The notes under the pieces are model-generated. The model was not told where the DNA came from, ran no database searches, and was given only the letters and a program-made list of their open reading frames with translations. A stretch of DNA of 64,000 bases from JANMDS01 sp031430575 (GTDB taxonomy: Bacteria > Pseudomonadota > Gammaproteobacteria > Burkholderiales > Casimicrobiaceae). Below are positions 52,031 to 59,638 of this stretch, piece after piece. Position numbers and translations under genes: made by a program. Each line of letters opens with the position of its first letter. Position 1 is the first letter of the stretch. Location: contig JANPBT010000017.1 in assembly GCA_031430575.1 (NCBI GenBank), positions 124,001 through 188,000 on the forward strand, written 5' to 3'.

Positions 52031-52869
52031 TGATAACGCCTCGATATCGAAACCGACAATTTAGAAACAAACTCGCGATTGCGCTTGCAGTTTTAGCAAC
52101 CGCGCTTGGTGCGGCTGTGCTCTTCTGGATACTCGCTTCACTCGCGACCAACGGTCTGTCGGGCTTGTCAAAAGCGGTGTTTACCCAATCAACGCCACCG
52201 CCAGGCGCTACCGGAGGATTACTCAACGCGATCATCGGTAGTCTCGCAATGGTTTGCGCGGGGACGATCATCGCGACGCCAATCGGCATTCTCGCTGGAA
52301 TCTACCTTGCTGAAATTAGCCAAGGCGCTAAGTTGGCAAGCGTTGTGCGTTTCGTAAATGATCTTTTGCTTTCGGCGCCATCTATCGTGCTCGGCCTCTT
52401 TGTTTATGCGGTTTACGTCGCGCATGCAAAGCACTTCTCCGGTTGGGCCGGTGCCGTAGCGCTTTCGCTGATCGCCATTCCAATCATTACTCGCACGACC
52501 GAAACGATGCTAACACTCATCCCCAATAGCCTACGCGAAGCGGCTTATGCCTTAGGCTCACCACGATGGGTCGTGGTTAAGCGCGTTACGCTACGTGCCG
52601 CGCGTGCAGGGCTCATCACGGGAGTGCTTCTTGCGGTTGCGCGCATTAGCGGTGAAACGGCGCCGCTTCTATTTACGGCGCTTAACAATCAATTTTTGAG
52701 CACCGATATGAATGCGCCAATGGCGAATTTACCGGTCGTTATCTTTCAATTTGCAATGAGCCCATATGATGAATGGAAACAGCTTGCATGGGTCGGTGCG
52801 TTATTGATCTCTGTGGGCGTTTTGACACTTTCCTTTATCGCCCGCCACTTTTCGCGCGAAAAAAAATGA
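52030..52869 (+). CDS. pstA: Phosphate ABC transporter permease
   Basis: A 279-residue permease with six membrane helices and the EAA-loop LREAAYALGSPRWVVVKRVTL. Its ATG shares one base with the pstC stop (TGATG). PstA and PstC together form the channel. The N-terminus is basic (RYRNRQFRNK), as is usual for PstA. Confidence 0.93.
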   Translation: MITPRYRNRQFRNKLAIALAVLATALGAAVLFWILASLATNGLSGLSKAVFTQSTPPPGATGGLLNAIIGSLAMVCAGTIIATPIGILAGIYLAEISQGAKLASVVRFVNDLLLSAPSIVLGLFVYAVYVAHAKHFSGWAGAVALSLIAIPIITRTTETMLTLIPNSLREAAYALGSPRWVVVKRVTLRAARAGLITGVLLAVARISGETAPLLFTALNNQFLSTDMNAPMANLPVVIFQFAMSPYDEWKQLAWVGALLISVGVLTLSFIARHFSREKK

Positions 52870-53645
52870 ACTCTGAAATTCAAAAAGCCGCAAACGCAGT
52901 ACTCTCAATCCGAAATCTGAATTTTTTTTACGGTTCTTATCAAGGGCTACGCAACGTTAATCTCGATATTGCAACGAATCAAGTCACCGCATTCATCGGT
53001 CCATCAGGGTGCGGCAAGTCTACCTTGCTGCGGGCGATGAATCGCATGTACGATTTATACCCGGGGCAACGCGCGGAAGGTCAGATCAATTTTCACGACG
53101 CCAACATCTTGCAGCCAAGTGTTGATGTCAATATGCTTCGGGCAAAAATCGGTATGGTTTTTCAGAAACCGACGCCGTTCCCAATGACGATATATGAAAA
53201 TATCGCATTTGGCGTTCGCCTTTATGAGTCGTTGAGCCGATTGGCAATGGATGAGCGCGTCGAATGGGCGCTGCGAAAAGCGGCGCTGTGGCCAGAAGTT
53301 AGCGGAAAATTACAGCAGTCTGGATTGAGTCTTTCTGGCGGCCAACAACAACGGCTGTGCATTGCGCGGGCGATTGCGGTCAAACCAGAGGTGCTGCTCA
53401 TGGATGAGCCAACTTCAGCACTCGATCCAATTTCTACCGCTAAAGTTGAAGAATTAGTGCGCGAACTATCGCAAGACTATTCAATCGCAATGGTCACGCA
53501 CAACATGCAGCAGGCAGCACGTGTGTCAAATTTCACGGCATACATGTATTTGGGTGAACTCATCGAGTTCGGAGCGACGGATGATATTTTCGTCAAACCA
53601 AAAGATCAACGAACGCAAGATTACATTACCGGAAGATTTGGGTGA
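52866..53645 (+). CDS. pstB: Phosphate ABC transporter ATP-binding protein
   Basis: The 259-residue ATPase has Walker A GPSGCGKST, the signature LSGGQQQRLCIARA, Walker B VLLMDEPTSALDP and the switch His in VTHNMQQA. MVFQKPTPFPMTIYENI is the PstB-specific Q-loop. The ATG overlaps the pstA stop by 4 bases (ATGA); a longer frame from 52773 lies inside pstA and is rejected as start. Confidence 0.96.
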   Translation: MNSEIQKAANAVLSIRNLNFFYGSYQGLRNVNLDIATNQVTAFIGPSGCGKSTLLRAMNRMYDLYPGQRAEGQINFHDANILQPSVDVNMLRAKIGMVFQKPTPFPMTIYENIAFGVRLYESLSRLAMDERVEWALRKAALWPEVSGKLQQSGLSLSGGQQQRLCIARAIAVKPEVLLMDEPTSALDPISTAKVEELVRELSQDYSIAMVTHNMQQAARVSNFTAYMYLGELIEFGATDDIFVKPKDQRTQDYITGRFG

Positions 53646-53650
53646 TCACC

Positions 53651-54325
53651 ATGCAACACACCTCACGACAGTTTGAAAATGAAATGGAAGCGCTGCGTCA
53701 ACGCGTTTTGGATATGGGCGCTTTGGCCGGAACGCAGCTCACGCGCATTCAAGACGCATTGACACAATCCACGCTGGTCTTGACAGAAGAAGTCATGCGT
53801 ACCGAGCAGGCCATCAATACCGAGCATACCGAGATCTATGCGCTTTGCACAAGAATCGTTGCGCTACGGCAACCTACCGCTGACGATCTACGCTATGTGC
53901 TGGCAACAATTCACATCATTAGCGATATTGAACGGATCGGCGATGAGTGCAAAAAAGTGCTGACCAAACTTACCGATCCTGCGATTGCCGCAATGTTGGC
54001 GTCAGTCCCGGAAATCACTAGCATGGCCGCAATTACGTGCAACATGATGCAACGGGCGATTGCCGCATTTGCACGGCAAGACGCGATTAATGCCCTCGAT
54101 ACGCTGCGGATGGATTCACGGGTCGATGCTGACTATGCCGCCGCAATCGCGCGCGTCTCTAAGCGCTTGGATCACTCCAAGCAAGTCGCTGGCGTCTTCA
54201 TCGAATGCGCATTTATCGCACGCTCCATCGAGCGTTGCGGCGATCATGTCAAAAATGTAGCGGAAGAGATTGTGGCAATCGTACGCGGTGAAGACCTGCG
54301 GCACCGGAGTAACATCACGCCGTGA
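53651..54325 (+). CDS. phoU: Phosphate-signalling protein PhoU
   Basis: The 224-residue two-domain helical protein begins with an F-E-N-E-M-E-A-L-R-Q-R-V-L-D-M-G helix, the PhoU repeat, and contains the E-R-I-G-D-E-x-K-K and E-R-C-G-D-H-x-x-N-V-A-E-E metal/helix signatures. PhoU links the Pst transporter state to PhoR. ATG 53651 is preferred; GTG 53642, overlapping the pstB stop, is an alternative three codons earlier. Confidence 0.93.
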   Translation: MQHTSRQFENEMEALRQRVLDMGALAGTQLTRIQDALTQSTLVLTEEVMRTEQAINTEHTEIYALCTRIVALRQPTADDLRYVLATIHIISDIERIGDECKKVLTKLTDPAIAAMLASVPEITSMAAITCNMMQRAIAAFARQDAINALDTLRMDSRVDADYAAAIARVSKRLDHSKQVAGVFIECAFIARSIERCGDHVKNVAEEIVAIVRGEDLRHRSNITP

Positions 54326-55002
54326 GCCATATCCTTCTCGTTGAAGACGAACCTTCCATCCAAGCGCTCGTAGCGCTCAACCTGCGCAAAGCGGGCTATG
54401 ATGTGGTCGCTGCCCTTGATGCGGCAACTGCAGTGATCGCGGTAGATGCGCAATTGCCCGCGCTCGTGTTGCTCGATTGGATGCTGCCAGATCGGCCCGG
54501 CACCGACCTTTTGCGGCACTGGAGAGCCAATGCTCGCACGGCAAAATTGCCGGTGTTGATGCTGACCGCGCGTAGCGAGGAAGAAGATATTGTCACCGCC
54601 CTCGATGCTGGTGCTGACGACTATCTCACCAAGCCGTTTTCCGTTAAAGAGCTCAATGCACGGGTACAAGCGCTACTGCGTCGTGCCAAGCCTGACGCTA
54701 CGACGCAATCCGTCGAAATTGGTCGGCTACGGCTCGATCCGCTCACTGCGCAAGTGACGGCCGAGGGCGAACCGATCAAACTGTCGCCTCTTGAATTTCG
54801 TCTGCTGCACTTTTTTATGAAAACCCCCAATCATGTGCATTCCCGTATTCGTATTTTGGATGCGGTATGGGGCGATCATGTTTTCATTGAAGAACGCACC
54901 GTTGATGTTCACATTAGAAGGCTGCGCGAAACCCTAGCGAAACACCGCCTCGAAACTGTCATCGAAACCGTACGCGGCGGCGGCTACTCCTTCGTTGGAT
55001 AA
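54322..55002 (+). CDS. phoB: Phosphate response regulator PhoB
   Basis: The 226-residue OmpR-type regulator has a receiver domain with acidic pair E8-D9, phospho-acceptor Asp52 in LLDWMLPD, Thr in LMLTARS and Lys in DYLTKPFS, and a C-terminal winged helix (RIRILDAVWGDHVFIEERTVDVHIRRLR). It binds the Pho box upstream of pstS. The GTG start overlaps the phoU stop (GTGA). Confidence 0.95.
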   Translation: MSHILLVEDEPSIQALVALNLRKAGYDVVAALDAATAVIAVDAQLPALVLLDWMLPDRPGTDLLRHWRANARTAKLPVLMLTARSEEEDIVTALDAGADDYLTKPFSVKELNARVQALLRRAKPDATTQSVEIGRLRLDPLTAQVTAEGEPIKLSPLEFRLLHFFMKTPNHVHSRIRILDAVWGDHVFIEERTVDVHIRRLRETLAKHRLETVIETVRGGGYSFVG

Positions 55003-56329
55003 CGCGCCTGCTCGGCCAAATTTACGTCGTTGGTTGCCGTTAGCCGCATGGGTCATCCTTTCGCTATCGTTTGGGTACGTCGGTGGGGCGTTGATAGGCG
55101 CCTGCGTCGCTGCCGCTGGATTTGGTTGGGTCGCGATCACGGCAACCCGCACGTTATCTTCTGTCGATGCGCTCGCAAATGATTTCACCCTAGAAAGCAC
55201 TGACCGCAGCCTTTTTGAGAACGACAACGCGTCGCACCCAATTAAAAAACGACTTTCCGACCAAGAAAGTGCAATAAGGCTTGCAAAAGCACAAGTCGAA
55301 ACCATGCGCGCATCCTGGGATTTATTGCCAGAAAGCATCGTGCTGCTCGACGCTGCCCAACGTATTTTGTGGGCGAACAGTCCCGCAAAATCAATGATGG
55401 GAATTGATCGGGAATCCGATCATTTAAGCCCCTTGACCTTGGCATTTCGCGAACCACGGTTAACCGCTGCATTCCAGTCTAACTTTGAATCTCCACTTGA
55501 AACGCCAAGCCCAATCGACACTGCGCGGGTGCTCAGCTTTCAAGGCATCCGCAATAAATCAGATGGCTGGCTACTCATCGCGTCGGATATCACCGCGAAC
55601 CGTAAGGTCGAAAATATGCGCCGAGATTTCATTGGAAATATCGCGCACGAACTCAAAACACCGCTGACCGTGCTTGCGGGCTTCACCGAAACAATGCAGC
55701 TATGCCCCGACTTAGCCCCCGACGAACGCGAGCAAGCGCTTGGGCACATGCAGGCGCAAACCGATGCGATGCAACGCTTAGTCAGTGATCTTTTGTCGCT
55801 CTCGCGCCTCGAAAGTGACGACGCCCATGCTCCATTTAATTCATTCCCGCTTTTGCCAGTGTTGCAACGCGCGTATGCGTCTGCGCGTGCAACGGTGGAT
55901 AACCCCTGCGAAATTCGGATCGAGACTACGCATCCGTGGGTGCTGTTAGGCGTTGAAGACGAGATTGCAAGCGCGGTCACCAATCTTACCGTCAACGCGA
56001 TTCGACACACGCACCAATCGGGAACGATTACGATTCGCGTGTCTGCACCAAAAGGTGAAGGCTGCGAAATCACCGTCACCGATACCGGCACTGGCATTGC
56101 AGAGCAGCATTTACCGCGCCTGACCGAGCGCTTCTACCGAGTTGATCGCGGGCGTTCCCGCAAAAACGGGGGCACGGGGCTCGGCTTAGCCATTGTCAAG
56201 CATATTATGTTGCGGCACGAGGGCACGCTCTCGATTTCGAGCGAAATTGGCCGGGGTAGTGTATTCACGTTGATGTTCCCTTCAAATCGGGTCGATTCAA
56301 CCGCGATACCTGCGGCGCAGATTTCATAA
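54995..56329 (+). CDS. phoR: Phosphate sensor histidine kinase PhoR
   Basis: The 444-residue kinase has two membrane segments near the N-terminus (WLPLAAWVILSLSFGYVGG and following), a PAS-like region (about 95-190), the phospho-acceptor His in FIGNIAHELKTPLTV, and the ATP-binding N, G1 and G2 boxes (NLTVNAIRHTHQ, DTGTGIAEQHL, GGTGLGLAIVKH). TTG 54995 overlaps the phoB stop. The coding end is supplied by a dispersed element, which encodes IPAAQIS and stop; a strong terminator follows at once. Confidence 0.93.
   Translation: MDNAPARPNLRRWLPLAAWVILSLSFGYVGGALIGACVAAAGFGWVAITATRTLSSVDALANDFTLESTDRSLFENDNASHPIKKRLSDQESAIRLAKAQVETMRASWDLLPESIVLLDAAQRILWANSPAKSMMGIDRESDHLSPLTLAFREPRLTAAFQSNFESPLETPSPIDTARVLSFQGIRNKSDGWLLIASDITANRKVENMRRDFIGNIAHELKTPLTVLAGFTETMQLCPDLAPDEREQALGHMQAQTDAMQRLVSDLLSLSRLESDDAHAPFNSFPLLPVLQRAYASARATVDNPCEIRIETTHPWVLLGVEDEIASAVTNLTVNAIRHTHQSGTITIRVSAPKGEGCEITVTDTGTGIAEQHLPRLTERFYRVDRGRSRKNGGTGLGLAIVKHIMLRHEGTLSISSEIGRGSVFTLMFPSNRVDSTAIPAAQIS
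56306..56324 (+). repeat. Dispersed element forming the phoR C-terminus
   Basis: Exact core at 56310-56320, read as IPAAQI, two codons before the phoR stop. Confidence 0.85.
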
Positions 56330-56355
56330 AAAAACCCGCTTTCGCGGGTTTTTTT
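56328..56355. terminator. Terminator after phoR
   Basis: A perfect stem AAAAAAACCCGC (56328-56339) with GCGGGTTTTTTT (56344-56355) and loop TTTC. It overlaps the phoR stop codon and can also serve the convergent HhH gene. Confidence 0.93.
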
Positions 56356-56373
56356 GACCAAATTACCAGTGAC

Positions 56374-56937
56374 TTATTGCTTCGGCTTTTCAGATTTAGC
56401 TGCGTCTTTTGTTGGCGCGTCTTTATTCGCTGCATCTTTTGAAGGAGCGTCAGCTTTTTTCGCCATCGTTTTTTCAGCTTTTTCTGCTTTCGCTTTGGCG
56501 GCTTTCTCTGCGTTCATCTCAGCCTTTGTTGGCTTCGCCGCTTTGTCGTCGGCCTTGGTAGGCTTGTCTGACTTAGCAGCGTCTTTAGCAACAGGCTTTT
56601 CATCTTTACCTTTTGCAGCGGCTGGCTTGTCTTTGGCAGCTTTGTCAGCCGCTTTTGGAGCAACGCCTTTAAAGCTTTTGCCGTCAACGGTCGCGCCGGA
56701 ACCCGACATATCGGCGGCGTTGTTTGGGCCAATGCCGTCAACGCGCTTGATCATGTCATTCCAATCCGCAAATTTGCCAGCCTTGCGAGCGGCGATGATT
56801 TTGTCAGCCGTAACGGGGCCAATACCTTTAACGCCATCGAGCGCTGCTTTGTCGGCAGTATTAAAGTCTACCGCGGCAAATGCGAAGCCAGCCGTGGCCA
56901 GAAAACCTACAACTACCAACATCAATTTCTTAAACAT
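56374..56937 (-). CDS. ComEA-like helix-hairpin-helix protein with Lys/Ala-rich tail
   Basis: The 187-residue protein has a signal peptide ending AFAA, then a helix-hairpin-helix domain (DFNTADKAALDGVKGIGPVTA and IKRVDGIGPNNA, the two GIGP hairpins) as in ComEA, the periplasmic DNA receptor of natural transformation. Residues about 95-187 are a Lys/Ala/Asp-rich repetitive tail that may bind DNA or lie disordered. ComEA is usually shorter, without this tail. GGAAAG precedes ATG 56937. It could also be an unrelated secreted HhH protein. Confidence 0.72.
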   Translation of the reverse strand: MFKKLMLVVVGFLATAGFAFAAVDFNTADKAALDGVKGIGPVTADKIIAARKAGKFADWNDMIKRVDGIGPNNAADMSGSGATVDGKSFKGVAPKAADKAAKDKPAAAKGKDEKPVAKDAAKSDKPTKADDKAAKPTKAEMNAEKAAKAKAEKAEKTMAKKADAPSKDAANKDAPTKDAAKSEKPKQ

Positions 56938-57087
56938 CGTAAATCCTTTCCTGTGCGTGAGTGAGGTCGGTTTTTTCCGCCCGACGCGAACTATAACGGT
57001 TTTAAATGCCAACTGTTGACCTGCGCACGATTCAGATCATAAAAAAGCACATATTTAGCGCGTTTTCAGATAAATGGTGCGATTTGG

Positions 57088-58158
57088 CTAGCGAACGTGT
57101 ACTGGAACCCGTGCGTTTAACCCAGTCAGAATTTCGTAGGCAATCGTGCCGCTATGGTCAGCAAGGGTATCCACGCTGACATGACGTCCCCAAAGCTGCG
57201 CAGGAGCACCAAACTGCGCCGCAGGTATGTCGGTAATGTCAACCGTAATCTTATCCATTGAGACCCGTCCGACCAAGGGGGCAATCTGGCCTGCGACCCA
57301 GACCGGCGTTCCTTGCTTGGCACTACGGGGATAGCCATCGGCGTAACCACCCGCCAAAACCGCAATACGGGAACGCCGGGTCGCGGTAAACGCACCGCCA
57401 TAGCCGACCGACTCACCCGCTTGCACATGCTGCACTGCAATCACCTGCGTTGCGACCTCCATCGCTGGCTGCAGCCCGAGCGAAGCAGCGCTAACGCCCG
57501 CTAACGGCGACCCACCATAGAGCATGATTCCCGGTCGCGCGTAATCGCCGCCAACGCCGTTAAATTGCAAGGTTGCGCCGGAATTAGCGAGCGAGCGCAT
57601 TGCATCAATGCCTTGGACTCCCGCATTAAACGCGGCGAGCTGCGAGGCAAATCCTTGCCGCTCATCGGCGCGGGCAAAGTGGGTCATCAACACAATTTCA
57701 CCCACGTTGCCGCTCGCCCGTAACTGCGCCACGCGGGAACTCGCCTCAGGAAGTGGAAACCCGAGTCGATTCATTCCGCTATTTATTTTGACGAAAACTT
57801 TCATCGGCAACCCGAGGTGCGCCCGCTCAAGCATCGCGATTTGCTCATCACAATGCACCACAGCAGCAATCTGGTGTCGTGAATACACATCAAGCTCGTC
57901 TGCGGCATAAAAGCCCTCCAGCACCACCAGCTCTTTAACCCAGCCCAGCCCTTCTCGCAAGAGCACTGCATTTTCCAATTCGATCACCGCTAAACCATCC
58001 GCACCCGCGAACGCCGGCGCAAGTCTGGCAATTCCGTGGCCGTAGGCATTGGCCTTGACTACCGCATGCAGGTGCGTCCGTGCGCCGACTTCGGCACGGG
58101 CTCTGGCGAGGTTATGGGCAAACGCTGATGGGAAAACAGTTGCAATGATCGGTCTCAT
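57088..58158 (-). CDS. alr: Alanine racemase
   Basis: The 356-residue PLP enzyme makes D-alanine for peptidoglycan. It shows Lys35 in AVVKANAYGHG, the second catalytic Tyr in ESVGYGGAFTATRRSRIAVL, and MLYGGSP, as is standard. A dispersed element is read as IPAAQFG before the C-terminal region. The gene is divergent from lplT. Confidence 0.95.
   Translation of the reverse strand: MRPIIATVFPSAFAHNLARARAEVGARTHLHAVVKANAYGHGIARLAPAFAGADGLAVIELENAVLLREGLGWVKELVVLEGFYAADELDVYSRHQIAAVVHCDEQIAMLERAHLGLPMKVFVKINSGMNRLGFPLPEASSRVAQLRASGNVGEIVLMTHFARADERQGFASQLAAFNAGVQGIDAMRSLANSGATLQFNGVGGDYARPGIMLYGGSPLAGVSAASLGLQPAMEVATQVIAVQHVQAGESVGYGGAFTATRRSRIAVLAGGYADGYPRSAKQGTPVWVAGQIAPLVGRVSMDKITVDITDIPAAQFGAPAQLWGRHVSVDTLADHSGTIAYEILTGLNARVPVHVR
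57210..57228 (-). repeat. Dispersed element inside alr
   Basis: Exact core at 57214-57224, sense with alr, read as IPAAQFG. Confidence 0.85.
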
Positions 58159-58239
58159 GGATTTGATTTTCGCGCAGTTGTAAGCAGTTGTATCAGGGGC
58201 GTGCTATAAAGCATCGAATATTTGCCGCAATTTTTAGCG

Positions 58240-58258
58240 AAATCTGCGCCGCAGGTAT
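58240..58258 (-). repeat. Dispersed element between alr and lplT
   Basis: Exact core at 58244-58254, in the divergent gap, 49 bases before the lplT start. Confidence 0.85.
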
Positions 58259-58306
58259 TTGATTTAATACATAAAAACGAAAACGATACACCAGAAGGCA
58301 GACACA

Positions 58307-59584
58307 GTGGGACGCGGTTTTTACACCATCATGGCAGCGCAATTTTTTAGCTCGCTTGCCGATAATGCGCTATTTGTCGCAGCGATCGCGATGCTGCTCT
58401 TAAGCAATGCCCCAGCGTGGCATGGAGCCGCATTGGTGCCGATGTTCGCACTTTTTTATGTGGTTCTCGCGCCATTTGTTGGCGCATTTGCCGACGCATT
58501 GCCAAAAGGTCGCGTCATGTTTATCTCCAACACAATTAAGATCATCGGCTGTTTGATGATGTTGTTTGGAATCCATCCTTTACTGTCATACGCCATTGTC
58601 GGTCTCGGCGCCGCTGCGTATTCACCGGCGAAGTATGGGATCCTGACTGAAATGCTGCCATCATCAAAACTGGTTGCAGCCAACGGATGGATCGAAGGAC
58701 TCACAATTGCCTCGATCATTTTGGGCGGGGTGCTCGGCGGGCAACTGGTCGGTAAAACGGTCTCACATGCTTTGTTGTCATTTGATTTTCCCTGGATGTC
58801 CACTTCGGTGGATACCGCACCGGAAGCGGCGATTTCGATTCTGATTTTCGTGTACATCATTGCCGCCGGATTCAATCTGAAAATCCCGCGCACCAGCGCG
58901 CCACTATTGCGATTACCCTCGTCTCCGAGCGCGCTTATCGTTGATTTTTCTCGCTGCAATAGCAAGCTCTGGCGCGACAAGCTCGGGCAAATCTCACTCG
59001 CGGCGACGACTGTGCTCTGGGGCGTTTTTGGAAATATGCGCTACATCATGTTCGCCTGGGCGGCAGCGGCGCTTTCATATGACACCACGAAAGCATCCAA
59101 TCTCGCTGGCGTGGTCGCCATCGGCGCGGCGGTCGGAGCGATCATCGCAACATCAAAAATGCGACTTGACCACGCACCAAAAATACTTCCGCTTGGCAGC
59201 ATCATGGGCGGGGCAATGATTCTCTTAATTTTCATCGATCAACTCTGGCTTGCCGTGCCCATGTTGATCTTGCTTGGCGTTGTCAACGGATTTTTAGTAG
59301 TTCCGATGAACGCGCTACTGCAGCATCGGGGTCACAGTCTCATGGGCGCTGGTCGCTCGATTGCTGTTCAAAATTTCAATGAACAACTCTGCATTTTGGC
59401 GTTGGGCGGGCTTCTAACGCTCATGACAAAACTTGGCGTATCAGCGTTTGGATCGATTACTGCGCTCGGTCTACTGGTTGCATTTGCGATGTATGGCGTG
59501 AATCGGTGGCATACCAGCAATCTTTCACGACACCCCGCCGAGATGGATCACCTGCTAGCCATCGCGCGCAGCGAAAAGCACTAA
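58307..59584 (+). CDS. lplT: Lysophospholipid transporter LplT (MFS)
   Basis: The 425-residue protein has about 12 membrane helices and begins GFYTIMAAQFFSSLADNALFVAAIAML, typical of LplT, which flips lysophospholipids inward for re-acylation. GKTVSHALL and VVPMNALLQHRGHSLMGAGRSIAVQNF fit. The start is GTG 58307 after AGAAGG. Adjacent alr is a known neighbour in betaproteobacteria. Confidence 0.9.
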   Translation: MGRGFYTIMAAQFFSSLADNALFVAAIAMLLLSNAPAWHGAALVPMFALFYVVLAPFVGAFADALPKGRVMFISNTIKIIGCLMMLFGIHPLLSYAIVGLGAAAYSPAKYGILTEMLPSSKLVAANGWIEGLTIASIILGGVLGGQLVGKTVSHALLSFDFPWMSTSVDTAPEAAISILIFVYIIAAGFNLKIPRTSAPLLRLPSSPSALIVDFSRCNSKLWRDKLGQISLAATTVLWGVFGNMRYIMFAWAAAALSYDTTKASNLAGVVAIGAAVGAIIATSKMRLDHAPKILPLGSIMGGAMILLIFIDQLWLAVPMLILLGVVNGFLVVPMNALLQHRGHSLMGAGRSIAVQNFNEQLCILALGGLLTLMTKLGVSAFGSITALGLLVAFAMYGVNRWHTSNLSRHPAEMDHLLAIARSEKH

Positions 59585-59604
59585 AAAAGCCTATGAGATC
59601 GTGC

Positions 59605-59623
59605 GAATCTGCGCCGCAGGTAC
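59605..59623 (-). repeat. Dispersed element between lplT and the DUF1631 gene
   Basis: Exact core at 59609-59619 between the two convergent stop codons. Confidence 0.85.
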
Positions 59624-59638
59624 AGCACTAAAAAGCGA

